Assembly (NCBI RefSeq): GCF_000473365.1
Contig: NZ_KI421517.1
Span: 3,490,634-3,554,633 of the forward strand
DNA from: Adhaeribacter aquaticus DSM 16391
Lineage (GTDB): Bacteria > Bacteroidota > Bacteroidia > Cytophagales > Hymenobacteraceae
Direction: 5' to 3'
DNA length: 64,000 nucleotides
In this document: piece by piece, positions 37,269-46,764 of the stretch
How positions within the stretch are numbered: the stretch's first letter is position 1
How the letters are laid out: every line of letters starts with the position of its first letter
Position numbers and translations under genes: made by a program
Notes under the pieces: model-generated
Seen by the model: the letters and a program-made list of their open reading frames with translations, nothing else
Told to the model about the DNA's origin: nothing
Databases searched by the model: none

Positions 37269-38216
37269 ATGATCAATATTCAGAATGGTCAGCAGGAAAT
37301 TGCTCCCAAATTAGATATTAAATCTACTATCCGGTATTATTTATCCCAAAAGCGAGCAGCTCCTCAGACTTTTGGGATGAACAAATATCAGAACCTGAAT
37401 TACGGAGGAGATTTTGCTATTTTGAGTAATGAAGGGGGAACTCAAAATGGCACTCCCATTAAAACAGATCACTACGCCTTAATTTTATGTTTAAGTGGTA
37501 CCAGTACCAAAACGGTAGGTCAATTTACTTTCCTGGTTAAGCCTCAAACTATTCATTTAATCTCGCCCAATACCATTAATTCTTTTGAGGATTCTTCGGA
37601 AGGCTTGTTATTATACATGTTTCTCTTTAAACGGGAGTTTCTCGACGAAAGCTTTATCAACGATTCAGTAGTAAATAACTTGTTGCAGATGAATCCGGAT
37701 TATCCTCCAATTTACGATCTGGACAGTTACAGCTTTGAGGCCATGAAACAGGGACTGGAAAAAATAAATAACGAATTTGAAAAAGGTGGCGCTTTTCATT
37801 TAAATATTATTCGTTTACAGGCTTTACAACTGCTTTACGAAATGAACCGGGCTTGCGAGGCATGTTTGCTAAGTTATACTAAGCATATGAACCGCCAATA
37901 CCAATTAACTCATGCCTTTAAAATATTGGTAGAAAAGCATTTCTTAACAAAACGAACCGTTCAGGAGTATGCTGACTTGCTTTACATATCAGCCAAACAC
38001 CTGAGCGAATCTGTAAAAAAAGAAACCGGTGAAAGTGCTTTGGAAATCATTCACCGGCGATTGTTACGTGAAGCCCAATACCTGATCACTTATTCTGAAC
38101 TTAGCATAAAAGAAATTGCTGATCATCTGGAATTTGATACCGCCTCTCATTTTAGCCGGTTTTTTAAACTTAAAACTGGCTTAAATCCAAAGCATTATAG
38201 TACGGCAACCCATTAG
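37269..38216 (+). CDS. AraC family transcriptional regulator (cupin plus HTH_18)
   Basis: 315 residues. An N-terminal cupin-like ligand-binding half (DHYALILCLSGTSTKTVGQ, FTFLVKPQTIHLISPNTINSF) is followed by the C-terminal AraC-type two-helix-turn-helix domain: FLTKRTVQEYADLLYISAKH, LYISAKHLSESVKKETGES and SIKEIADHLEFDTASHFSRF, ending LNPKHYST. Effector unknown. Its stop codon overlaps the stop of the GH13 gene on the other strand (bases 38213-38216), so no terminator separates them. Confidence 0.92.
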   Translation: MINIQNGQQEIAPKLDIKSTIRYYLSQKRAAPQTFGMNKYQNLNYGGDFAILSNEGGTQNGTPIKTDHYALILCLSGTSTKTVGQFTFLVKPQTIHLISPNTINSFEDSSEGLLLYMFLFKREFLDESFINDSVVNNLLQMNPDYPPIYDLDSYSFEAMKQGLEKINNEFEKGGAFHLNIIRLQALQLLYEMNRACEACLLSYTKHMNRQYQLTHAFKILVEKHFLTKRTVQEYADLLYISAKHLSESVKKETGESALEIIHRRLLREAQYLITYSELSIKEIADHLEFDTASHFSRFFKLKTGLNPKHYSTATH

Positions 38217-39853
38217 AATAAATAGCTAAGGTCTTCTGTTTTAAACCAGCGGTACCCATAGGCGTCCAGGGTTATTTTATGTAAACCATTGGCATCCGCT
38301 ACACTATGATTAGAAGCCATTAAATCGGTTAATTTTTCAGGCTGCTGTTGTTTTAAGTCCAGTATTACCTCGTAAGGCTTTTCATCAAAGTTATGCAAAA
38401 TAATAAGCGACTGGTTTTTCCAGTTATAATGCATGGTCAGGACGGAAGAAACATTGGTTTTCAGGACTTGCCACTTGCCCCAACCTATTGCCGGACATTC
38501 TTTTCGCAACCTGATTAAAGCTCCCATCCAGTTATAAAGAGAATGCGGATCGCGTTTCTGGGCCTCTACATTAACATGTAAGTAACTATAAGGACCTTCC
38601 TCTATAACCGGGTGTATTAATTGGTCGGCTTTGGAAAACCCAGCTTGAGGATCATCTGACCAATGCATAGGGGTTCTTACTGCTTCTCTTTCTGGTAAGT
38701 CCAGGTTGTCGCCCATGCCAATTTCATCGCCGTACCGGATAACCGGTGTGCCCGGCAGGGAAAACATTAAACTATAAGCTAATTCCGTATGTGCCCGGCT
38801 TCCCAACATAGCTGAAAGGCGCCTTCTAATGCCTCTGTCATACAGTTGCATGTTGGGTTCAGGTCCGAAGCGGGCAAATACCTTCTGTCGCTGTTCTTCC
38901 GTTAGCCGTCCCAAATCTAATTCATCGTGGTTTCGCAAAAACTGAGCCCACTGAGAGGTAGGAAAAAGCTCCTGAGTAGCTATTAATGCTTCTGTTAAAG
39001 ATGCAATATCGCCACTTGCTAAGGCATAAAATAAATGCTGATTTACATAAAAATTAAACATCAGGTGAATACCATCGCCTTCTTCCCCAAAATAATGAAC
39101 ATTATCTTTGGGCAGTACATTGGCTTCTCCTAATAATACGCCGTCGCCGCGACGCCATTGCAGAAAGCGGCGCATCTCCCTTAAATATTCAAAATTCATA
39201 GTGGGCTCGGCACTTCCCGGGGCTGGCGTCTCCAGAATAAAAGGTACAGCATCTACCCGGAAACCGGCAACTCCCAATTGTAACCAATAACCCATTATGC
39301 GCCTGATCTCCGTTCTTACTTCCGGATTTTCCATGTTTAAATCGGGCTGATGCGCGAAGAACCGATGATGGTAATACGCTTTGGCTTTTTTGTCGTAAGT
39401 CCAGGTCGTTGTTTGTACTCCCGGAAATACCATGCCTTCATCCGCATCCGATGGTTTTTTATCTGACCAAACATACCAATTGTGGTAGCGGGCGTTTTTA
39501 CCCGTGCGTGCGTTCTGAAACCAAGGATGCTGATCGGAAGTATGATTAACAACTAAATCAATAATAACCTTCATTCCCCGCTTTTCGGACTGGTGGATAA
39601 ATTCAACAAAACTGCCACTGGAACCATGACGAGGATCTACGCCATAATAATCAGCTATATCGTAGCCGTTATCTTTATTGGGGGTAGGCTGAAATGGCGC
39701 CAGCCAGATGGTATCCACCCCCAACGCCTGTAAATAATCTAACCGCTGGCATAATCCTTCAAAATCACCAACCCCGTTGCCGTCGCCGTCCATGAAGGTT
39801 TCCAGGTCCAGGCTATATATAATGGCATTTTTGTACCAAAGGTCTTCAATCAT
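38213..39853 (-). CDS. GH13 alpha-amylase-family enzyme, trehalose-synthase-like
   Basis: 546 residues. The conserved regions of GH13 are readable: IIDLVVNHTSD, GFRVDAVPFI with nucleophile Asp201, LLGEANV with acid/base Glu243, and FLRNHDELDLG with Asp310. The start DLWYKNAIIYSLDLETFMDG resembles maltose alpha-D-glucosyltransferase/trehalose synthase (GH13_16). In this family trehalose is made from maltose. No signal peptide, so cytoplasmic. It could contribute to osmotic or desiccation tolerance. A simple maltodextrin hydrolase cannot be excluded. It shares a 4-base overlap with the AraC gene. Confidence 0.85.
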   Translation of the reverse strand: MIEDLWYKNAIIYSLDLETFMDGDGNGVGDFEGLCQRLDYLQALGVDTIWLAPFQPTPNKDNGYDIADYYGVDPRHGSSGSFVEFIHQSEKRGMKVIIDLVVNHTSDQHPWFQNARTGKNARYHNWYVWSDKKPSDADEGMVFPGVQTTTWTYDKKAKAYYHHRFFAHQPDLNMENPEVRTEIRRIMGYWLQLGVAGFRVDAVPFILETPAPGSAEPTMNFEYLREMRRFLQWRRGDGVLLGEANVLPKDNVHYFGEEGDGIHLMFNFYVNQHLFYALASGDIASLTEALIATQELFPTSQWAQFLRNHDELDLGRLTEEQRQKVFARFGPEPNMQLYDRGIRRRLSAMLGSRAHTELAYSLMFSLPGTPVIRYGDEIGMGDNLDLPEREAVRTPMHWSDDPQAGFSKADQLIHPVIEEGPYSYLHVNVEAQKRDPHSLYNWMGALIRLRKECPAIGWGKWQVLKTNVSSVLTMHYNWKNQSLIILHNFDEKPYEVILDLKQQQPEKLTDLMASNHSVADANGLHKITLDAYGYRWFKTEDLSYLF

Positions 39854-40289
39854 TCTTTTTTAATTTATTTTAGGGGGTATACTTATAAAAGATCCTTAAA
39901 AGTTGTAAAGAGGGAAAAGAAAGTTGAGCTTCTAGAGTTTTTTTAACTTAACGTTTAGTATTTCAAAGAAATAGTATTGGTTTCAAAAGTCTTCTTTAAC
40001 AGAGTAAGGTAGAAATCTTATAGGATCATATAATATGTGTATAAAATCCAAGAAGCAGAGGCTGTTTGATTTATTATTAAATAGATGAAACAGCTTCTGC
40101 TCGGTGTTTTCACCAGCAAGTAGCTATCTGAAATTTTGTAATTGGTGGCTATAGTACCTCCATGGGCGCCTGATCTTGATACGAACAGGATAGCTAAACA
40201 GCTCACAATGAATAAGTTTTATTAGGTTTAACAGCAGGAGTAATAGTAAAAATTTGTACCTTAAGGTGTTTAATATAAACGCATTAGGT
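39854..40289. other. intergenic region with a hairpin
   Basis: Upstream of the GH13 gene and of the metallo-beta-lactamase-fold gene. It contains a 14-bp stem (40054-40067 with 40088-40101, one G-T wobble). No T run follows it, so it is not a clear terminator. Confidence 0.4.
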
Positions 40290-41051
40290 ATGTATAAAAT
40301 AGATGAAATCGCTCCTGATGTTTACCGGATTTCAGTGTTTGTTCCTGATTTCCAGTTACAGTTTAATCATTTCCTAGTAAAGGACGACGAGCCATTACTT
40401 TTCCATGCTGGCTTAAAGCAAATGTTTCCTCTTTTATTAGAGGCAGTACAAACATTGATTGATCCCCGGCTAATTAGGTGGGTAGGTTTCAGTCATTTTG
40501 AGGTAGATGAGTGTGGGGCCTTAAACGAGTGGTTACAAATTGCACCGAATGCCAGGGCTGTTTGTAGCGAGGTAGGGGCATTAGTCAATATGAGCGATTT
40601 TGCAATACGACCTGCGCTGGCCTTACAACGGAATGATATTCTCCAGACTGGTACCCGAAAATACCGGTTTATTCCAACGCCCCACTTGCCTCATGGTTGG
40701 GATGCTGGGGTTATGTTTGAAGAAACTGAAAAGACTTTATTATGTTCTGATTTGTTTCACCAGAACGGAGACCAGGTAGCCCTTACAGATAAAGATATAC
40801 TGGAAGCGCATAAACATTCCTTGTTATTTTATGAAGCAGGTCCGTTGATGGATTACACGCCTTACAACCATAAAACAAAGCAAATGCTTTACGAGCTGGC
40901 TGCTTTACGACCCAAAACCTTGGCCACCATGCACGGCTCTTCTTATAATGGGGATTGTTCTAAGATTCTCAGAGATTTAGATGATGTAATGAAAGAGGTT
41001 TGGGGAGACCATTTATCCTTTTATCAGCAAGTAAATAATTTACACCCATAA
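40290..41051 (+). CDS. ODP-type metallo-beta-lactamase-fold protein (diiron, flavodiiron-like)
   Basis: 253 residues. The metal motif FSHFEVDECGAL (His69, Glu71, Asp73) is the H-x-E-x-D-x-x-G form of flavodiiron proteins and related oxygen-binding domains rather than the H-x-H-x-D-H of hydrolases. Other ligands are in TPHLPHGWDAG, CSDLF and ATMHGSSYNG. The flavodoxin and rubredoxin parts of true flavodiiron proteins are missing. It may handle O2, NO or reactive species with an outside redox partner, or be a scavenger. The frame is open 36 bases upstream (40254). MYKIDEIAPDVYRI is the typical start. Confidence 0.8.
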   Translation: MYKIDEIAPDVYRISVFVPDFQLQFNHFLVKDDEPLLFHAGLKQMFPLLLEAVQTLIDPRLIRWVGFSHFEVDECGALNEWLQIAPNARAVCSEVGALVNMSDFAIRPALALQRNDILQTGTRKYRFIPTPHLPHGWDAGVMFEETEKTLLCSDLFHQNGDQVALTDKDILEAHKHSLLFYEAGPLMDYTPYNHKTKQMLYELAALRPKTLATMHGSSYNGDCSKILRDLDDVMKEVWGDHLSFYQQVNNLHP

Positions 41052-41277
41052 ATAGAAGACCTTATACATTTAGCAGTTGGGTTGGATGAGACTTATTGTA
41101 AAATACAGGGTTGAAAGGAAAAGGCTTCGCTTCGCATTAATAAAATATCGGGAAGAAGTATTAACAGAAAAGGCAGACAACTTAAATCTTATTTTGGCAA
41201 TAAATGCTGGCTTAAGCTCTTAAAACAAAATACAGCCTCAACAGTAGAACTACTGATTATAAACAAAAGCTACTGTT

Positions 41278-42276
41278 ATGGATGCTACAGGAATAACTAA
41301 AGTTGCTTCCTTCAAAGGAGTTCAGATTACCGGTGTTACCATAAGCCAAAACGGCCGGTTGTTTGCTAATTTTCCGCGTTGGCACGACAACCTCCCATTC
41401 TCGGTAGTGGAGGTGTTCTCTAGTGGGGAATATAAACCCTATCCAGATGAAAGCTGGAATACCTGGAATGGCCATCCGGAAGAAAATAAATTTACTTGTG
41501 TCCAATCAGTAATTGCTCATAAGAACTCTTTATTTGTGCTGGATCCGGCAAGTCCGAAAATGAAAGGTGTAATAGGCAATGCCATGCTGTATGAGTTTGA
41601 CCTGGCTACGAATATACTCCTGAACAAATGGATTTTTGACAAAACCGTTGCTCCCGAAAAGTCTTATTTAAATGATTTACGGATAGACCAAGAGGCAGGT
41701 AAAATTTATATTACCGAATCAGGCCTTGGGGCTATATTGGTATTGGACATGAATACCGGTAAAATAAGGCGGTTGCTGGAGAATCATTTTTCAACTAAAT
41801 CCGAAGCTATCTGGCTCACGGTAGAAGGGCAGCATTGGGTAAAAGGGGGGGAGAAACCGCACATTCACGCCGATGGAATAGCGCTTTCTAATGATCAGCA
41901 ATATTTATATTACCATGCCTTAACAGGTTATGGATTATACCGTATTCCTACTGAAGCTTTAAACAACGAAAGTTTAGATAAGGAGGCTCTTGCGGAATAC
42001 ATAGAAAGTTTAGGCAACACACCTGCACCAGACGGTATGGTATTTGACCAGCAAGGAAATTTGTATTTAGGTGACCTGGAAAGAAATGCCATTATGTATC
42101 GGACACCAGAAGGAGAATTAAAGACCTTAGTACAGGATACTGCTATTAAATGGCCCGATACCTTTACTATTGATAGTCAGAATCAATTCTACTTCACCAC
42201 TTCGCGTATTCATGAAATGGAGGGAGATATTTCACAGTTAGAATTTAATATTTTAAAAGTACCTATTCTGGGGTAA
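41278..42276 (+). CDS. major royal jelly protein-like/SMP-30-type beta-propeller
   Basis: 332 residues. The sequence has the tone of the MRJP (yellow) family: VTISQNGRLFANFPRWHDN, FVLDPASPKMKG, YLNDLRIDQEAGKIYITESG and HADGIALSNDQQYLYYHALT, then APDGMVFDQQGNLYLGDLE. Six-bladed propellers of this group include gluconolactonases and uncharacterised sugar- or amine-binding proteins. There is no signal peptide at the chosen start, unlike secreted insect relatives. Substrate unknown. The upstream gap of 226 bases argues for separate transcription. Confidence 0.78.
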   Translation: MDATGITKVASFKGVQITGVTISQNGRLFANFPRWHDNLPFSVVEVFSSGEYKPYPDESWNTWNGHPEENKFTCVQSVIAHKNSLFVLDPASPKMKGVIGNAMLYEFDLATNILLNKWIFDKTVAPEKSYLNDLRIDQEAGKIYITESGLGAILVLDMNTGKIRRLLENHFSTKSEAIWLTVEGQHWVKGGEKPHIHADGIALSNDQQYLYYHALTGYGLYRIPTEALNNESLDKEALAEYIESLGNTPAPDGMVFDQQGNLYLGDLERNAIMYRTPEGELKTLVQDTAIKWPDTFTIDSQNQFYFTTSRIHEMEGDISQLEFNILKVPILG

Positions 42277-42331
42277 ATTAAAAACGATTGTTATTTATTA
42301 AGTGACAATTATGAAATAATTAATTGAGATT

Positions 42332-42375
42332 TCTCCCATAAAAAAAGACTACCCAAAGTAGTCCTTTATAGGAGA
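42332..42375 (+). terminator. possible hairpin terminator
   Basis: Inner stem GACTAC (42347-42352) with GTAGTC (42358-42363), extendable towards TCTCC and GGAGA outside, with a T-rich right arm. It starts 55 bases after the propeller gene. Only moderately convincing. Confidence 0.4.
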
Positions 42376-42929
42376 GTCTGTACAACGGCAACCGCATATT
42401 GTTTCAGGATCAGGTCTTTAAGAAAAAGCTGGTTATTGGTTACGGTGTTGGAACCCACAAATAATTAATAATGCAAACAAAGTAATAACACCCATAAGAA
42501 TAGTTTCTGTTGTAATTTTTTAATAAATAGAATTAGTTAGCTACACACCTGTTACGGGGGTAAACGTTTTAAGTTCGCAGACACATGGTCTGACCATATT
42601 TCCTTTTCCTTAATTATCTGAGACTGAATGAATCAAAACGTTAATAATATTTAATGTTTTATTTGCTCCAGTGGGCTCTCAGCCCATATTTTAGTTTAAA
42701 GGTAAAGGTGCCTAAAATTAATTAGAGCACCCTTACTTCTTCAAACCTTTACAATTCTATAAATCAGCCTTAATATTTTGTTAATAGCCCATAGGCACCT
42801 TTGAGCTTCCAAATAAGCTTTGGGTTGTTTCTTAAACTTTCAATTTTTGTGTAAGGCACACCAGATAGGTTTTTACCTGGGGCTAAGAAAATTCAAATCC
42901 CAAAACAGGCAGTTTATAATTTATAGTAT
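42376..42929. other. gene-free stretch of about 550 bases
   Basis: Region upstream of the phosphoesterase. No open frame of plausible coding character, no tRNA or RNA element recognised, and no obvious repeat. It could hold a small gene or regulatory region I cannot identify. Confidence 0.4.
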
Positions 42930-44426
42930 ATGTTTAGAAGAAAATTTTTACAAAGTTTAGGTAAGGTTGGCTTAGGTTTGGGTTTACCTATTTCGGCTGT
43001 TCAAGCCAAGACCAGTAATAGGTTACAGGTTCAGAAATATGATTTAACCCCAATTTTAATTAAAGGGAAGGTACACCAGAATGGAAAAGGTATTTCAGGT
43101 GTGGCCGTTACCGATGGATATAACGTTGTTTTAACAGATAAAGCCGGCCATTATGTTTTAGATAGTAATGCTACTGCTGAATTTGTATACATTTCTATTC
43201 CCCGGGGGTACGAGTTTTCTAACCAGAAAGGGATGACTAGTTTTTTTAAACCTTTAAGAAACAGTACTACAGCTGTTACTGCTGATTTTGAACTACAAAA
43301 ATTGAACGTTGACGATACCAAGCACAATTTTGTGGTTTGGGCAGATCCCCAGATAATTGATAAGCAAGATGCAGAGGCATTGGTAACGAGTACTGCTCCG
43401 GATTTAAAAGCCCTGGTAGCTCAGTATGATAACCAGACTTTATTCCATGCTATTGGTTGCGGTGATTTGGTTTGGGATAAACCTGACTTATTTGAAGATT
43501 ATAAAAAAGCGGTGGAAATTAGCGGTATTCCATTCTTTCAGGTAATTGGTAACCACGATATGGATATTACTGCCCGGAGTGATGAAGGATCGGCCAATAC
43601 ATTTAAAAACTTGTTCGGGCCTACTTATTATTCTTTTAATCGCGGAGAAGTACATTACATCGTGCTCGACGATGTGTTTTTTGTGGGAAGCGATAAAAAA
43701 TATATTGGTTACCTCACTGAAAAACAATTGCAATGGTTGGAGCAGGATTTAAGTTTTGTAAAACCAGGTTCCACTGTTGTCGTGTCGTTGCATATTCCGG
43801 CAAACAGCGGTCATAAAAGACGCAACAATTTAAAGGAAGATGCCTTAGGAGGAGTTGTTTCCAATAGGGCAGAGCTATACCGGCTACTTAAACCTTTTAA
43901 TACCCATATTATGTCGGGCCATACTCATGTAAACGAAAAAGTAATAGGGGGTAATACCATTGAGCACACCCATGGTGCTGTTTGTGGTGCCTGGTGGACG
44001 GGTCCAATTTGTAGTGATGGTACGCCGAATGGTTATGGAGTATACGAGGTAAATGGTCCGGAAATTAAGTGGTACCATAAGTCTGTGGGAAAAGATAAAA
44101 GCTATCAGTTTCGGGTGTACCCTAAAGGCAGCGTGACCACCCGCCCAGACGAAATAGTGGTAAATGTTTGGAATTGGGATCCGGAATGGAAAGTAACGTG
44201 GTCTGAAAACGGGAATACTCCAACAGCTATGAAGCAGGAAATAAATTTCGACCCGCTTTCAGTAGAATTACATTTAGGGGTAAATCTTCCGGCCAAGCAT
44301 CCTTTTGTAGAACCTTCCTTAACCGATCATTTATTTTTTGCCAAACCTTCAGCTAAGGCTAAAGATATCAAAATAGAAGTAACAGACCGGTTTGGACAAA
44401 AATTTACAGAAACGCTGGCGGTGTAG
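42930..44426 (+). CDS. Tat-type secreted calcineurin-like phosphoesterase
   Basis: 498 residues. The N-terminus RRKFLQSLGKVGLGLGLP resembles a twin-arginine signal. The order fits bacterial MetallophosN-Metallophos-MetallophosC proteins: an N-terminal beta domain, then the phosphoesterase metal motifs VVWADPQI, GCGDLVWD, VIGNHDMD, SLHIPAN and MSGHTHVNE, then a C-terminal beta domain (WNWDPEWKV). The first motif has DPQ where D-x-H is usual. Predicted periplasmic phosphodiesterase or phosphatase acting on phospholipid, nucleotide or phosphosugar. It ends 98 bases before the tRNA-Asp terminator repeat. Confidence 0.85.
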   Translation: MFRRKFLQSLGKVGLGLGLPISAVQAKTSNRLQVQKYDLTPILIKGKVHQNGKGISGVAVTDGYNVVLTDKAGHYVLDSNATAEFVYISIPRGYEFSNQKGMTSFFKPLRNSTTAVTADFELQKLNVDDTKHNFVVWADPQIIDKQDAEALVTSTAPDLKALVAQYDNQTLFHAIGCGDLVWDKPDLFEDYKKAVEISGIPFFQVIGNHDMDITARSDEGSANTFKNLFGPTYYSFNRGEVHYIVLDDVFFVGSDKKYIGYLTEKQLQWLEQDLSFVKPGSTVVVSLHIPANSGHKRRNNLKEDALGGVVSNRAELYRLLKPFNTHIMSGHTHVNEKVIGGNTIEHTHGAVCGAWWTGPICSDGTPNGYGVYEVNGPEIKWYHKSVGKDKSYQFRVYPKGSVTTRPDEIVVNVWNWDPEWKVTWSENGNTPTAMKQEINFDPLSVELHLGVNLPAKHPFVEPSLTDHLFFAKPSAKAKDIKIEVTDRFGQKFTETLAV

Positions 44427-44524
44427 TTAAGGTTATTTATAACAAATAAGTTGGTTTCCCTGTGAATAAATTAGCAGTTGGTTTTGAAGAAGTGGGGAAC
44501 TCAACCATTAAGAATTTAAAACAA

Positions 44525-44555
44525 AAAAGCCCTTCAGGATTACTGAAGGGCTTTT
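44525..44555 (-). terminator. terminator of tRNA-Asp copy 1
   Basis: Stem AAAAGCCCTTCAG with CTGAAGGGCTTTT (13 bp, 5-base loop), directly downstream of the tRNA on the minus strand. Confidence 0.8.
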
Positions 44556-44556
44556 G

Positions 44557-44630
44557 CGGTCCGGACGGGACTCGAACCCGCGACCTCCGCCGTGACAGGG
44601 CGGCATTCTAACCAACTGAACTACCGGACC
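44557..44630 (-). tRNA. tRNA-Asp (anticodon GTC), copy 1
   Basis: Minus-strand cloverleaf of 74 bases: acceptor GGTCCGG pairs with CCGGACC, D loop with AGTTGGT, anticodon loop CTGTCAC with GTC, T arm GGTTCGAGTCC. Discriminator G, and no encoded CCA (bases after the discriminator are C-A-A-A), so CCA addition is needed. Identical in sequence to copy 2. Confidence 0.95.
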
Positions 44631-44681
44631 AACTCCCTTTAAATTCGCAGCGCTTTGGGGCGTTGTTCCTTTAAAGTGATG

Positions 44682-44689
44682 CAAAGGTA
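44682..44689 (-). promoter_or_regulatory. Bacteroidota -7 element upstream of tRNA-Asp copy 1
   Basis: Minus strand TACCTTTG, matching the TAnnTTTG consensus, about 52 bases before the tRNA. Transcription would start near 44675. A -33 element is not evident. Confidence 0.5.
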
Positions 44690-44863
44690 AACATTAAATT
44701 TTTAAAATGCTTAAATTTTTTGGGGTTTGTTTAAATAAAATTTTTACCCTTCATTTTGGTTCTAAATATTCCTCGTTTGTTCGGGCTTAGTAAGCTTATA
44801 TAATTTTAAAAAAGAGCTATCGGCAAAACAAATGGTTTTTATTTTTATTCCCTGATTAAACTA

Positions 44864-46375
44864 TCAAGCAGGTGGCATCGTCACAGTCCACGTGTGGCCA
44901 TCCCGGGCAATAAGTGCTTCTGCATTCTCTGGTCCCCACATACCGGTGGCATAGTTTGGGAACTCCAGGGAAGGCCGGGACTCCCAAGTCTCCAAAATAG
45001 GCGTTATTACTTCCCAGGCAGTCTCCACCTGGTCTGAGCGCATAAATAGGGTGGCATCTCCTTGCATGGCATCCAGTAACAAGGTTTCGTATGCCTCCGG
45101 AGATGGGCCCCCTTCTTTTACGCCATTAAAATCAAACACCATTTCGGCTGGAGTAAGTGCCATTTCTAAACCTGTTTTTTTTGCCATAAAACGGAGACGT
45201 ATGTCCATCTGCGGCTGCAGGTTAATAATGAGTCGGTTCGGCAAAATGTTCTCAGACATAGTACTTGGAAAAGTAAGGTGCGCCACTGGCCTGAACTGGA
45301 CCGTAATGGAAGAACTTTTTTCCTGCATGCGTTTGCCGGTACGCAGGTAAAAAGGCACGCCCTGCCAGCGCCAATTATCTAACCGGAATTTGACTGCAGC
45401 ATATGTTTCCGTTTGGGAGGATGGATTAACTCCTTTCTCCTCACGATAACCTGGTACTTGTTTACTCTTCATCCAGCCCGGGCCATACTGCCCACGTACC
45501 GCATATTTGCCTACATCTTCCTTAGAAAAGCGTCGGACCGCATGCAGCACATCTACTTTCCGGTTACGGATTTCCTCGGCTTCAAAGGTGACTGGTGGCT
45601 CCATGGCTACCATGCACATTAATTGCAAAAGGTGGTTCTGAATCATATCCCGTAGGGCACCAGATCCTTCGTAATAACCTCCACGATCCTCTACACCTAC
45701 TTCTTCGGCAACCGAGATTTGTACATACTCAATGAAATTACGATTCCAAAGCGGCTCGAATAGCGCATTAGCAAATCTGAATGCCAGGATATTCTGGACC
45801 GTTTCCTTTCCCAGGTAATGATCTATGCGGTAGATCTGCGATTCCTCAAAGGTACGGGTAAGCAGTTGGTTCAGCTCTCGGGCAGTTTCTAAATTAGAAC
45901 CAAAAGGCTTCTCTACTACAATTCTATCCTTTTCCGGATTGGAGGCAATGCCTGTTTTACTAAGATTAACTGTAATAGGTTCAATAAAATCTGGAGCTAC
46001 AGACAGATAGAACAGCCGGTTCGATCTGCTCCCCCAAGCTTTTTCAATCTCATTTATTTTCTCCGCCAACTGCTGGAAAGAAGCAGGATCATTTATATCT
46101 GATGGAAGATAGTAAAGCGAATGCTGAAAAATACTCCAAGCTTCCTCCGTTGGAGATCCGCTTCTGGAAAATTTTGCAAGTGCCTGTTTCAGCGTATTTT
46201 TGTAACCATTACTGTCCGAAGATTGTCTACCTAATCCAATTAAAGCAAAGGTTTCAGGCAGTTGCCCATCCAGAAACAGGTTAAAAAAAGCCGGAATTAA
46301 TTTCCGTTTTGCTAAATCGCCTGTTCCGCCGAAAATTACAGCTATAGTGGGAGCCACCTTGCTTGCTGATTTCAT
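44864..46375 (-). CDS. zwf: glucose-6-phosphate 1-dehydrogenase
   Basis: 503 residues, cytoplasmic. Oxidises glucose 6-phosphate to 6-phosphogluconolactone, giving NADPH. The N-terminal nucleotide loop reads [19 protein letters not shown], and the substrate motif is [20 protein letters not shown]. The protein ends with a [11 protein letters not shown] tail. Here it sits in the same direction behind hxlA-hxlB and inside a repeat-bounded segment. With hexulose-phosphate synthase and isomerase it could serve dissimilatory formaldehyde oxidation. No gnd lies beside it. Its stop is about 170 bases from the tRNA repeat. Confidence 0.95.
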   Translation of the reverse strand: MKSASKVAPTIAVIFGGTGDLAKRKLIPAFFNLFLDGQLPETFALIGLGRQSSDSNGYKNTLKQALAKFSRSGSPTEEAWSIFQHSLYYLPSDINDPASFQQLAEKINEIEKAWGSRSNRLFYLSVAPDFIEPITVNLSKTGIASNPEKDRIVVEKPFGSNLETARELNQLLTRTFEESQIYRIDHYLGKETVQNILAFRFANALFEPLWNRNFIEYVQISVAEEVGVEDRGGYYEGSGALRDMIQNHLLQLMCMVAMEPPVTFEAEEIRNRKVDVLHAVRRFSKEDVGKYAVRGQYGPGWMKSKQVPGYREEKGVNPSSQTETYAAVKFRLDNWRWQGVPFYLRTGKRMQEKSSSITVQFRPVAHLTFPSTMSENILPNRLIINLQPQMDIRLRFMAKKTGLEMALTPAEMVFDFNGVKEGGPSPEAYETLLLDAMQGDATLFMRSDQVETAWEVITPILETWESRPSLEFPNYATGMWGPENAEALIARDGHTWTVTMPPA

Positions 46376-46711
46376 GAAAATAAATTATTAGTAGAAAGAG
46401 AAAGCTTTCCCTGCTAAGCAAAGAATTCTTTTATCAAAAATTAAAGTTTAACATTGGATTTACTCCCTCACAATCTTCGGGCACATGAGTGTAAGCGCCG
46501 CTTCCGATTACGGCCTATATACAAGACCAATACAATTTCGAATTCAAATTAAAAAGCGTCATAAAAGTTGTCATTAAATTGCTTCTTATGTGGCTATATT
46601 TAGACACATAAAAATGAGAATTCATTTGTAATACAAATGTAAAATCTGACCCTTAAAATTAAATAGGAAGTACATTATGGAGGAGTTACCAGAAATATTT
46701 GGCAGGAAAAA
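46376..46711. other. gene-free stretch between zwf and the hxlA terminator
   Basis: Upstream region of zwf. It presumably holds its promoter. No clear element was recognised. Confidence 0.4.
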
Positions 46712-46737
46712 AGGCAAAGACTAAATAGCCTTTGCCT
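46712..46737 (-). terminator. terminator after hxlA
   Basis: Hairpin AGGCAAAG (46712-46719) with CTTTGCCT (46730-46737). On the minus strand it is followed by TTTTTT. It lies 28 bases beyond the hxlA stop and separates zwf from hxlA. Confidence 0.7.
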
Positions 46738-46764
46738 CTTGAGATTAATTAATAAAAATAAGAC

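Larger units (their letters stand above)
44523..44689 (-). repeat. left copy of the 167-bp tRNA-Asp direct repeat
   Basis: Bases 44523-44689 match 49657-49823 at a fixed offset of 5134 with no gaps and five mismatches, covering terminator, tRNA and promoter. The core that holds the tRNA and terminator is identical by eye. Confidence 0.9.
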
